Positions 36,301-44,390 of a stretch of 64,000 bases of DNA are shown piece by piece. The position numbers and the translations under genes are program-made. The notes below the pieces were generated by a model. That model saw nothing but the letters and a program-made list of their open reading frames with translations. It made no database searches and was not told the origin of the DNA. This stretch comes from JACJWR01 sp964556255 (lineage in GTDB: Bacteria > Actinomycetota > Actinomycetes > S36-B12 > UBA10799). Every line of letters begins with the position of its first letter. The first letter of the stretch is position 1. The DNA is taken from the NCBI GenBank assembly GCA_964556255.1, contig CAZKVQ010000003.1:32259-96258 (forward strand), given 5' to 3'.

Positions 36301-39300
36301 GACCACCACCGGCGTGAGCATGGTCGGCCGGTTGTTCCACTGGGTGCCGCGCTGGTCCTGGGACAGCAGCACCCCGGTGTCCCCTTGTACCGGCAGTCCA
36401 TCTACGGCGACCGCTTTGGTTAACTTGTTGTTACCGGTGTTGATCAGGCTGATCAGGTAGTTGATGGTGCCGCCCGGGTCGACGATCGCGGTGCACGGGT
36501 AGCGGGTGTAGACGGCGCCCTTGAAGGTGTATTGCGGGCAGCTCGGATCGTTGGTGGGAACGACCTGCTTGGTCACCGAGTTGTAGAAGCCGAGAGCGCC
36601 GTTGCCGGAACTCCACTTGCGGGTCTGCACGGAGTTGCCCGACAAGGTGGTTATGGCCGCGCTATCCAAGCAGTTGATGCCGGTGGGGTACGGGTCGCCC
36701 GAGTTCCAGGTGGTGTTGCTGGCGTCACAGGTCAACGTCTGGTTGGTGCCGTGACCGCCCGCCTGGTTGTCGACGATGGTGCCGGCCGGGGCTACGACTG
36801 AGACGTAGATGCGGACGTTCACTTTTCCACCGGGCGGCAGCGTCCACGGGTTCTGTTGGGCATCGAGGAAGCGCCACTGCACCTTGGTCACCTTGTTGTT
36901 GACCACGGTCGGTGTGTACTCAACACTGGCCGGCTGGGGGTATCCGGTCGGCAGGGCCGGGTAGGTGACGACGAATGGGCGCCCTGGTGAACCGCCGGGC
37001 GGGTTCTCGTCGAGGATCAGCTGGCTGGGCAGCGGATCGGTGATTGTCGGGTCGACGACCGCTGTCGTCCCGGTGTTCTCCATCAGCAGGTCGAAGGGGG
37101 CGGTGTCCCCTGGGGCGATCCGGCTGTCGGGGCCCTTCGTGAACTTGATCTTTGCGGCACCCTCAGTGATGTTGAGGTCGGCGCTTACCGGAGAGAGGTT
37201 GATCGTACCCCCGGACCAGAGGGCGGAGCCGGTGGAGACGTCGGTGTTCTTCGACGGGATGGGAGTTGTCGTGTCTCGCAGGAATTGCCGAGCCGTCACG
37301 TTGAAGCAGAAGCTCGCGTTCGGGCATGCTCCACCCGACGGGTAGTTGTGACCTGGCAGCAGGTTGTAGCCGGAGCTGCTGCTGGAGAAGGTGACCCGGA
37401 TGCCGCGGACGTCGGCCGCGACGACCCCGGCCGGCAGTCCCGGTGTCGAGCTGCCGGTGACCGTGCCGTTGATGAATGTGTCGGTGGCGCACCCGGTGGT
37501 GCAGGCGTCCACCCGTACGCGGTTGGCACCCGGCGGGAAGTTCAGATGCATCGCGCCGGCGAAGTCGACGGCGTCGAAGAAGGGGTCGCCTGGTTCTTCG
37601 GCCAACTGCCGCAGGGCGGCGCGGGCGGGCAGGAGCCAACGGTAGTCGGTGGGCCCGGTGTCGGCGAGGACCGATTCCGGGTGGAACCACAGGTCCGGTT
37701 CGAGGANNNNNNNNNNGAAGGCGGTCTCCTTGTCGGTGAAGGACAGCTGACTCAGGTAGATGTTGCCCGAGTTCTCGATGCGGTGCTTGACGACCGTGGT
37801 CTGGGGTGGCAGACCCGGTTCCGGGCGCAACACGGAGGCCGGCGAGATGATCTTCTGCAGCGAGGCCGCGGCGTCGGTGCCCTCCACCGTGACCTCCGGT
37901 GAGCAAAAGGGCGAACCGATTGGTGTCGGGCCAATGCCCACCTGCGCGCAGTCGGTGAACTTGGGGTTGGAACCTGGATCAACTCCGTCGCGCACGAGCA
38001 CCGTGTAGTTCACGCGGAACGTCGCACCCACGGGGAGGGCACCCGTCACGCGCACCCGGATTCCGGTCGCGCGCAACTTCAAGGCACTGTCGGACGCGAC
38101 GTAGGGGACGTAGGCGCCGGAGCCACCAGCAGCGGCCGGGTCGAAGACCTCTAGTACGTGGGCGGGGCTGCTCGAGGCGGAGAGGCTGTTGAGCCTGGTG
38201 ATGGAGAACGGGTTGCAGCCCGCCTGGGAGGGCACCGGCAGACAGCTCGGGGCCTTCGGGTCGGGCGGATCGATGATGTAGGCATCGGTCACCGGAATGT
38301 TGCCGTTGTTCTTGAACGCAAGGTCGAAGCGCATCGGCTGACCGGGGACGATCGTCGTGACTCCGGAGGAACTCTTCGTGGTGTTGCCCAGGCCGCTACT
38401 CGGCTTCTGCACGGTCACCGTCTTGCAGGCGACCGAGGCCGCGCTGGAACTCTGCGGAGTGGTGCCGTAGGCCTCGACGCAGTTGGTGAGGCCGTTGGGC
38501 ACGTCCGCGTCGGTGACCCCCGCGGCGGAGCCGTGGAGATCGAGTTGGGCGCTGCTGCCTGCGGCGATGGTGCCATCACCACCCTGGGTCTGTCCCAGGT
38601 AGGTCAACTTGACGCTGGCCGGGAAGACACCAGGAGCGCAGCCGAACGAGTCGATCGGTACCGTCGCGGGCGCGCCCTGCCGTTGCACCACCACCGGCGC
38701 CGGACTGGCGCCACTACGGCAGACCACCTCCAGCGTTGCCTGGGTCGCTCCGGTGGGCCAGGTAAAGCGCCCCTTCGTCGTGTCGATCTTGCTGAATTCC
38801 TGGGGCGCGTTGATCGAGGGTTCTTCGATCACCAGGGTCTTGACGGGTCCAGCTGAGTTGTTCTTGGCGCCCAGGTTCATCGTGAGGCCCGAGTTCTGGC
38901 CGACGACGATGGCCCCGTTCGCATTCCACGTTCCGGCGTTGTCCGCGAACATGTTCTTGCTCGCCTGCACCCGGATAGTGTCCGGCTCGATCGCGAAGGT
39001 CGCCGTAGCCTTCGGCCCGACTGTCGGGTTCCCCTCAGTTGGGATCGCCGTGGGCAGAGCCTCGTTCGTGATGGTCAATCTGGTCTGGGGCTGAATCGGC
39101 TGGTTGTTGTTTCGGAAAGTGTTGCGCAGTTGCACGCCTAGTTCGACCTGCCCGCTGTCGGCGCTGTGGGGGATGACCGCGCCGCTGTTGTTCGTGAAGG
39201 TGTAGCGAACCCCTGTGATCGAACCCAGCGGAGTGCCGCCGGGCGGGCTGAACGGACCGTTGCCGGATTGGGGCGCCGATTCCACCCACTCGCCCTCAGC

Positions 39301-40149
39301 GCAGGGATTGCCGATGGGTTTGGTGCAGACACCGACGGTGATCCGATCGGCCCCGGGCGGGTAGGCCTGGACGGGACCAAGCCGTGTGACGTCAAAGGCG
39401 TTGAAGGTCCCGGAAGTATCGTCGGTAACGCGGAGCTGTTGCACTGAAGCGGATGTTGAGGAGGCGTTGCGCACTCCGAGGGTGATGGTGCTCTGGGCCC
39501 CGGACTGTGCGATCGCCGACGATGGGGACCACGACTTGGTTGCAACCGGTCGGTACACGACCGGCACCTCGACCTTGATCGGGTTCGCGGACTCCTTGGG
39601 ATCCGCGTTTGTGGCAGAAGCCACGGCCGTATTGGTGATCACGTCGCCATCGACGACGTCGGTCTCACTCGGTAGTCGCATCCCCACACCCACGGTGCGG
39701 TTACTACCGGCGGGCAGGCCGAACTGGCCGGCAGGTTGGCTCAGCGGCAGCGTGAACTTGATGGTGAGCAGCCTCGTGATGGGGTCGTAGGTGACCTGTC
39801 GTTCACTGCTGCTGGTAGGTATGGAGGTGGCGTCGAACTTATCCGGCAAGGTGTCGGTGATGGTCGCATCGACACAGCCCTCAACCAAGCTGGAGCACCC
39901 GATCGACAGGTTGTACTGGAATTGCTCGCCTGGTTTCAAGATCCCCGGCGTGTTCGGCGGGTTAGGGGTCACCGTCGAACTCTTGGTGAACGACAGCGTG
40001 GCGCTGCCTGCCGCTTGCGCGGCCCCCGCCGGCAGCAACATCGCGCCGAGGAGCGCGAGCATCGCGGCCAGTGCGGTGGGCATGAGCCGACGCGTCAATG
40101 AGGGTGTCGTTCGGGGTTGTGCTGCCCCCGAGGATCCGCCAATAGCCAT
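33322..40149 (-). CDS. Giant secreted DUF11/DUF5979 repeat protein (contains an assembly gap)
   Basis: About 2,275 residues, exported by a Sec signal peptide (about 12-48, ending AGAAQAA). The N-terminal 1,300 residues are DUF11-like immunoglobulin-type domains, with recurring SPxSxxxPG starts and PPGANRVRVDAC blocks. The C-terminal 800 residues hold about seven DUF5979-type repeats, each opening like GKVTINKSITGPA or GSVVVAKRTTGNA and containing PxGATC plus a later NxFD. No LPxTG motif or C-terminal membrane anchor is visible; the chain ends in an 80-residue module with STRGDLKYCRT. Likely a cell-surface adhesin or matrix protein. The frame crosses a 10-N gap at 37707. ATG 40149 follows GGAGG. 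Confidence 0.85.
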   Translation of the reverse strand: MAIGGSSGAAQPRTTPSLTRRLMPTALAAMLALLGAMLLPAGAAQAAGSATLSFTKSSTVTPNPPNTPGILKPGEQFQYNLSIGCSSLVEGCVDATITDTLPDKFDATSIPTSSSERQVTYDPITRLLTIKFTLPLSQPAGQFGLPAGSNRTVGVGMRLPSETDVVDGDVITNTAVASATNADPKESANPIKVEVPVVYRPVATKSWSPSSAIAQSGAQSTITLGVRNASSTSASVQQLRVTDDTSGTFNAFDVTRLGPVQAYPPGADRITVGVCTKPIGNPCAEGEWVESAPQSGNGPFSPPGGTPLGSITGVRYTFTNNSGAVIPHSADSGQVELGVQLRNTFRNNNQPIQPQTRLTITNEALPTAIPTEGNPTVGPKATATFAIEPDTIRVQASKNMFADNAGTWNANGAIVVGQNSGLTMNLGAKNNSAGPVKTLVIEEPSINAPQEFSKIDTTKGRFTWPTGATQATLEVVCRSGASPAPVVVQRQGAPATVPIDSFGCAPGVFPASVKLTYLGQTQGGDGTIAAGSSAQLDLHGSAAGVTDADVPNGLTNCVEAYGTTPQSSSAASVACKTVTVQKPSSGLGNTTKSSSGVTTIVPGQPMRFDLAFKNNGNIPVTDAYIIDPPDPKAPSCLPVPSQAGCNPFSITRLNSLSASSSPAHVLEVFDPAAAGGSGAYVPYVASDSALKLRATGIRVRVTGALPVGATFRVNYTVLVRDGVDPGSNPKFTDCAQVGIGPTPIGSPFCSPEVTVEGTDAAASLQKIISPASVLRPEPGLPPQTTVVKHRIENSGNIYLSQLSFTDKETAFXXXXLEPDLWFHPESVLADTGPTDYRWLLPARAALRQLAEEPGDPFFDAVDFAGAMHLNFPPGANRVRVDACTTGCATDTFINGTVTGSSTPGLPAGVVAADVRGIRVTFSSSSSGYNLLPGHNYPSGGACPNASFCFNVTARQFLRDTTTPIPSKNTDVSTGSALWSGGTINLSPVSADLNITEGAAKIKFTKGPDSRIAPGDTAPFDLLMENTGTTAVVDPTITDPLPSQLILDENPPGGSPGRPFVVTYPALPTGYPQPASVEYTPTVVNNKVTKVQWRFLDAQQNPWTLPPGGKVNVRIYVSVVAPAGTIVDNQAGGHGTNQTLTCDASNTTWNSGDPYPTGINCLDSAAITTLSGNSVQTRKWSSGNGALGFYNSVTKQVVPTNDPSCPQYTFKGAVYTRYPCTAIVDPGGTINYLISLINTGNNKLTKAVAVDGLPVQGDTGVLLSQDQRGTQWNNRPTMLTPVVVEEGYAGVDTQYTDIPFPSANFCTQNLQPAPNDNCPASAFDAVFTPGVTGFRTTMNFPGDQALPGGAGVTLTWSMKSPLTLDTTNTDPIAWNSFAQKPTFDVGGEEAATEPPKVGAMMRFNTVHIRKTVDGIPQGLELPPFPMAYRCSYGGTEIATGTLDVVDGTTEPLPLQPTGATCAIWETNANGGTSPNEGEENAAIVTVPDPNTTPAGVTVDIENRFDQGKISVSKAVTGGAKDLPLDPSGTVGGATFPFEVTCAFNGSPVPGLSPLTFDLKAGETKVIGKDEELPYPLPAGSECNVTELDTMSATRTIVTADGSIPAEASTIDAKVKPEFDGGSPVAFENAYDAGKVTINKSITGPAKQFAKGPFGFEFQCTFGGNTLKPISAQVTKPQTPSDVWTTEVTPLPVGAACAVYETDAGDSTPSQPVPFLIGNVIVPGASDQPVSVSPDNPFPAGHVTINKATSGGAASLVPDAEFQLRVQCLQGVDTVLDKTETLQAGGSVLITDPLPMGAKCWATETTDGGASSTVIDHPDADNAVVVTPDAPNVSITATNTFDVASLTVAKQTTGPAPSGQTFDFTVNCTMPVSNGSPTPTYQVVLPGADAAFSLQSSASKTITVPKGATCTVREVDDGGAWSTSITPNNGVVTITEPVTVTATNNYDTGSVAVAKVTTGAAAQQVTKATFVMHVICTNSGGNQTLVDKSVNVTAGATVTLPDGLPLGAKCWATETANGGATSSSVDHNSLATAAVVTQQTKALKLTATNRFDAGSVVVAKRTTGNAPAGATYKFTLACTMPTGLTGGRYAVTLPAADSAFSLKAGQSRTVAVPKGATCKTVETTSNGARSITYTDAGGKNNNGVTVASPRGTVVVTNGFPTGPTVCPLTVVGLSSATPLNPNGNNLVVSSARTSNACQIVVGGGTVTPGVIVKCAPTNKSTRGDLKYCRTLVGPNGAVVVRPLGYSNLLVVVTITATPKPGVTNYTAGTWTRRWRTG
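37707..37716. other. Assembly gap (10 N) inside the giant surface-protein gene
   Basis: Ten N placed by the scaffolder; the true length is unknown. The frame is the same on both sides. However, the 125 bases at 37582-37706 encode about 41 residues that do not resemble DUF11 repeats, and removing them would restore a normal repeat. Confidence 0.95.
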
Positions 40150-40380
40150 AGCCCTGTCCTCCCGTGAGGCCCTGCACACCCACCGTCTCGGCGCTACACC
40201 GTTGCTGGTCGCGGGACATGGTGCCTCTTGGCCCACACTAGCCACGCTCGCTCGCCTGATGCCATTCGATGGTGAACGCAATCCTTTCGCCCCCCAGGGC
40301 ACGCCAATCGCGCTGCACTTGGATGCGTGACCGCCGCCCGGGCTGGCGTTGAGTTTCCGGCTCGGGCCAGGATGGGTTAC

Positions 40381-41364
40381 ATGGCCGAGTCCCCGTCGAG
40401 ACCGGACCCCGTCGAGTTGCGTGCCTACGTGGTGTCCCTTCCGAAAGCCGAGTTACACGTCCACATCGAGGGCACCCTGGAACCCGAGTTGATGTTCGAG
40501 TTGGCCGCTCGTAACGGTGTGGTGTTGCCCTACGAGTCGGTCGATGACGCCCGCAGCGCCTACCAGTTCGTCGACCTGCAGGCGTTCCTCGACCTGTACT
40601 ACGCGGCCACCGACGTCCTGCGCACTGCGGCGGATTTCGAGGAACTCACCTGGGCCTACCTGCAGCGCGCCAGCGCAGATGGCGTCGTACACGTCGAGCC
40701 CTTCTTCGATCCGCAGTCGCATCTGCCGCGGGGGGTGCCGATGGCGGACGTGGTCGGCGGGATCACGGCAGGTCTGCGCAGGGGTGAGCAGGAACTCGGT
40801 ATCACCTGGCGCCTGATCATGTGCTTCCTGCGGCACCTGCCGGAGGAGGATGCCTTCGACACCCTCACCGCGGCGGAGCCCTTCCTGGAGCACATCCACG
40901 GTGTCGGGCTGGATTCCGGTGAACGGGGTAACCCACCCACAAAGTTCGCGCGGGTCTACGCCCGGGCGAAGGAACTGGGGCTACGGGCGGTGGCGCATGC
41001 GGGCGAGGAGGGCCCGCCCGAGTACATCGTGGAAGCGCTGGATGTTCTCGGTGTGGAGCGGGTCGACCACGGTGAGGCCGCCCGGAACGACCCCGCCTTG
41101 ATGGCACGACTGGCGGCCTTGGGGATCCCGTTGACGATGTGTCCGCTGTCCAACCAGCGGCTCCAGGTCACCCCGGATCTTCGCGAACACCCCGTGAAGC
41201 TGTTCCTGGATGCCGGCATCGACGTGACGATCAACTCGGATGACCCGGCCTACTTCGGGGGCTACATCGCTGACAACTACCTGGCCGTCGCAACGGCGCT
41301 CGGTCTCACGGCCGACGAGCTGGCGTTGATGGCGCAGAACAGCCTGCGGGCCGCTTGGCGATAG
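40381..41364 (+). CDS. Adenosine/adenine deaminase family protein
   Basis: A zinc-dependent amidohydrolase of purine salvage, 327 residues. Metal-binding and catalytic motifs are all present: KAELHVHIEGT at the N-terminus, VAHAGEEG (His and catalytic Glu), RVDHGEAA and the terminal Asp pair in NSDDPAYFGGY. MCPLSNQRL followed by NSDDPAYFGGY is more typical of the adenine-deaminase branch (Aah1-like) than of classical adenosine deaminase, so adenine is the better guess for substrate. ATG 40381 is one of two close starts. It is divergent from the giant surface-protein gene. Confidence 0.87.
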   Translation: MAESPSRPDPVELRAYVVSLPKAELHVHIEGTLEPELMFELAARNGVVLPYESVDDARSAYQFVDLQAFLDLYYAATDVLRTAADFEELTWAYLQRASADGVVHVEPFFDPQSHLPRGVPMADVVGGITAGLRRGEQELGITWRLIMCFLRHLPEEDAFDTLTAAEPFLEHIHGVGLDSGERGNPPTKFARVYARAKELGLRAVAHAGEEGPPEYIVEALDVLGVERVDHGEAARNDPALMARLAALGIPLTMCPLSNQRLQVTPDLREHPVKLFLDAGIDVTINSDDPAYFGGYIADNYLAVATALGLTADELALMAQNSLRAAWR

Positions 41365-41422
41365 TGCCGCCGGGCGGGTGGTTCTGCTTGATGGGAGCCT
41401 GCAGTATGCCGAGACTTTGGTT

Positions 41423-43402
41423 ATGAGAGGGTTCTTGGCTGCCGCCGCCTCGGCTGCTCTGGCCGCCGCCTTGCCGGCGTCGCCCGTTGCAGCCGCCACG
41501 GTTCCCCATGTCGGAGCTAGCACAGCCGTGAGGTCGGTGACCGAGATATGGGTAGACCCGAACGCGGGTAGCGACGGCGCCGCAGGAACAGCCGTCGCCC
41601 CTTTGCGCACCGTCACCGAGGCGTGGGGACGCGTCCCGCAGGGCGTGACACTGAGCCAAGGAGTCACCATCAACCTCCGGGCAGGTGAGTATTCCGAAGG
41701 TCTGCTACCCGTGTACTGGGAGAACCGGCACGGAACGGCAGACGCCCCGATCATCCTGCAAGCCGCGGATGCCGCACGGTCGCCGGTATTCAGGACCGAC
41801 ATCAACATGTACCGGGTCGACCACATGACGATCTCGGGGGTAACCGTCGCCCCCGGCGGCGATGCCTTCCACTGCGAACTCTGCGGGAACATCACTGTGC
41901 AGGACTCCCTACTGGATGGACACGGTCCGGGAGGTGTCCACGCGGCCCACGAAACATACAAGGCCAACCAGTCCCACGACCTCGTGATTCGGCGCAACAC
42001 GATCCTGGGCGCTTACGACAATGCGATCGATTTCGTCGCCGTCCAACGCGCCTCGATCCAGGGCAACAACCTCTCGGAGGGGGATGACTGGTGCGCCTAC
42101 GTCAAGGGAGGATCGACCCAGATCGTCGTCAGTGGCAATGAGATCCACCACTGCGGCACCGGGGGTTTCACGGCGGGTCAGGGGACGGGTCTGGAGTACA
42201 TGGTGGAGCCGTGGCTCACCTATGAGGCGACCGAGATCACCGTGTCGGGCAACTATGTCCACGACACCGAGGGGGCGGCCTTCGGTGTCAACGGTGGGCA
42301 CAACGTGGTGATCGCCGACAATGTCGCTGCCCGTGTGGGTACCCGAAGCCACGTCCTCGAAGTCGTCTTCGGGTACCGCTCCTGCGATGGCAACACGGTG
42401 CGGTGCCAGTCACTCATCGACCAAGGTGCCTGGGGCACCTCGGTAACGGGCGGCGCGGTGTCGGTCAACATCCCCGACGATCATGTATCGATTCTGCGCA
42501 ACACGATTGTCAACCCGAGTGGGATCCAGTCGCAATGGCAACACTTCGCGCTCGAGACACCCAGGACTAACCCGAATACTGCGCAGACCCGCGGACCCTC
42601 GCCTGCGCGCACCGACACCGCGCTGGTGATCTCGGGCAACACGATCCGCAACGGAGACGCTTCGATGCCCCTGGGAATCGATGACTCCTTGGTATGCACG
42701 GCCGAGAACCCGACATGCAACGTGGCCCAGATCCTGCGCGACAACGACATAAACGGGCCCACGGCGGTACCGGTTCCGAGCGCGGTACCGGGTGGAGTGC
42801 CGGTGCCGCCCGACCCGGTGGATCCGGGGCCGACGGTCCCTGGTGCGCCGACGTTGACATCCCTGACCCGGGGCAATGGGCAGGTGCAGGTGACCTGGGC
42901 TCGGCCTACCAGTGACGGCGGTTCGAGTGTCACTGGCTACCTCGTAACTGCAACCCCTGGCGGGCGAACCTGCCGCACGACGACCGCCACGACGTGCGTC
43001 GTCACAGGCCTCACCAATGGCCAGCCGTACCGCTTCTCCGTCCGGGCCACCAACGCGGCGGGCACCGGGCCGGCGAGTGCGCTCAGCGCGCCAGTGGTGC
43101 CGTTGGGAACGCCGTCGGCACCGCGCGCCGCCACCGTTCGCTATGGTCCGGCGGTCGGTCAGGTCCGGATGTACTGGCAGCCACCTGCCGCAACCGGCGG
43201 AACCCGGGTGCTCGGCTACCGAATCAGGGGCAAGGTCTTGGGTGCGCCCTCCTATGGCGCCTGGACTACGGTTCCGGCGACGACGTTGTCCCGCTCGCTC
43301 ACTGGACTGCGCGTGGGAGTCACCTACTCAGTGCAGGTCGTGGCGTTCAACGCAGTCGGCAATGGACCCGCAACCAATCTGACGGTCCGTCGCCCTCGTT
43401 GA
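41423..43402 (+). CDS. Secreted parallel beta-helix protein with two FN3 domains
   Basis: A 659-residue exported protein with signal peptide MRGFLAAAASAALAAALPAS. Residues of about 45-430 form a right-handed parallel beta-helix: WVDPNAGSDGAAGTAVAPLRT is the DUF1565-like start, and then come repeated rungs such as ITVSGNYVHDT, VVSGNEIHHCG and LVIRRNTILGAYDNAID. A Pro/Val-rich linker leads to two fibronectin type III domains (about 455-545 and 548-655). Such helices bind or cleave polysaccharides; I see no decisive catalytic set. The start is ATG 41423, at the signal peptide. Confidence 0.85.
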   Translation: MRGFLAAAASAALAAALPASPVAAATVPHVGASTAVRSVTEIWVDPNAGSDGAAGTAVAPLRTVTEAWGRVPQGVTLSQGVTINLRAGEYSEGLLPVYWENRHGTADAPIILQAADAARSPVFRTDINMYRVDHMTISGVTVAPGGDAFHCELCGNITVQDSLLDGHGPGGVHAAHETYKANQSHDLVIRRNTILGAYDNAIDFVAVQRASIQGNNLSEGDDWCAYVKGGSTQIVVSGNEIHHCGTGGFTAGQGTGLEYMVEPWLTYEATEITVSGNYVHDTEGAAFGVNGGHNVVIADNVAARVGTRSHVLEVVFGYRSCDGNTVRCQSLIDQGAWGTSVTGGAVSVNIPDDHVSILRNTIVNPSGIQSQWQHFALETPRTNPNTAQTRGPSPARTDTALVISGNTIRNGDASMPLGIDDSLVCTAENPTCNVAQILRDNDINGPTAVPVPSAVPGGVPVPPDPVDPGPTVPGAPTLTSLTRGNGQVQVTWARPTSDGGSSVTGYLVTATPGGRTCRTTTATTCVVTGLTNGQPYRFSVRATNAAGTGPASALSAPVVPLGTPSAPRAATVRYGPAVGQVRMYWQPPAATGGTRVLGYRIRGKVLGAPSYGAWTTVPATTLSRSLTGLRVGVTYSVQVVAFNAVGNGPATNLTVRRPR

Positions 43403-43514
43403 TACGGCCAACTCAGGCGCCCAACCCGCTCGGAACGATGGTTCCGCCCTGCATAGTCAGGTAGGACGCGTGGTCGCCGATCGGTTCAACGGCCACTGGC
43501 CATACGCTGCGGCC

Positions 43515-44315
43515 ATGACGAACAACAAACAGCTGATCCTGCTCGCCGCGGTCGAGATCTCAGGCGGCGCTGCCGTCGTGCGCAAGGGCGCCGGTATCGA
43601 TTCGAAGCACACCTTCGGAGATCCGGTGGCCGACGCCAACGCCTGGATCGGGCAGGGCGCTCAGTGGCTGCACGTCGTGGACCTGGACGCGATGGCGGGT
43701 ACGGGCGACAACCATCGCCTCGTGGCCGACGTCGTCAGGGCTGCTCGTGGTCGTGCCCACACCCAGGTCGCGGGCGGCATCATCGACGACGACTCATTGC
43801 TGCGCGCTATGAAAACCGGCTGTGAACGAATCGTGCTCGACACGGCGGCGATGTCCGAGTGGGAGTGGGTGTGTGCCCAGTTGCCGACCCACGACGGCCG
43901 GATCGGAATGGCCATCGACGTATCGGGCGGAGCCATCTGGGCGCCAGGTTCCTCGGTGCACGGATCGCCGCTGATGGGGACGTTGGCCAGTTTGCAGGCG
44001 GCGAAGTGCCCTAGGTATGTAGTCACGGACATCGACCACGAAGGGGGTCGCAAAGGCCCAGATATCGAGATGATCAGGGAGATCTGCTCAGCCGTCAGGG
44101 GCAAGGTGGACGCTGCCGGCGGCATTGGGACGCTCGAGCAACTCCACGCCCTTCTTGAGATGACCCCTCACGGAGTGGAAGGGGCGGTTCTGGACGCGGC
44201 GCTGTACAAGGACTACTTCAACGTCGCTGAGGCGATCGCTGCCGTCGAGCCCCGATTCGACCCGTATCAATGGGGTCCGGCCCAGCCTTGGGGACTCACC
44301 CAAGGCCTCTACTGA
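43515..44315 (+). CDS. HisA/PriA-like phosphoribosyl isomerase paralogue
   Basis: A 266-residue TIM barrel of the HisA/HisF family. It has WLHVVDLDA, QVAGGIIDD (phosphate loop), the catalytic-region Asp in MAIDVSGG, VVTDIDHEGGRKGPD with the second catalytic Asp, and DAAGGIGTLEQL plus GVEGAVLDAALY for the second phosphate site. In HisA and PriA the first catalytic acid is Asp in AVDV; here the motif reads AAVEISGG, giving Glu14. No other histidine or tryptophan genes are nearby, so it may be a divergent paralogue with a changed substrate. ATG 43515 matches the family N-terminus. Confidence 0.8.
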   Translation: MTNNKQLILLAAVEISGGAAVVRKGAGIDSKHTFGDPVADANAWIGQGAQWLHVVDLDAMAGTGDNHRLVADVVRAARGRAHTQVAGGIIDDDSLLRAMKTGCERIVLDTAAMSEWEWVCAQLPTHDGRIGMAIDVSGGAIWAPGSSVHGSPLMGTLASLQAAKCPRYVVTDIDHEGGRKGPDIEMIREICSAVRGKVDAAGGIGTLEQLHALLEMTPHGVEGAVLDAALYKDYFNVAEAIAAVEPRFDPYQWGPAQPWGLTQGLY

Positions 44316-44390
44316 TCGGCGGCGCGGTGGCCCTGCCTCTGCTGTGAGGTTCGCCTGCGCACAACACCCGGGGCGGCATAGTCTGCGCCC

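Noticed and set aside
40150..40380. Riboswitch upstream of the giant surface-protein gene
   Set aside because: The 230-nt divergent region was read for c-di-GMP and c-di-AMP motifs on the minus strand and no match was found.
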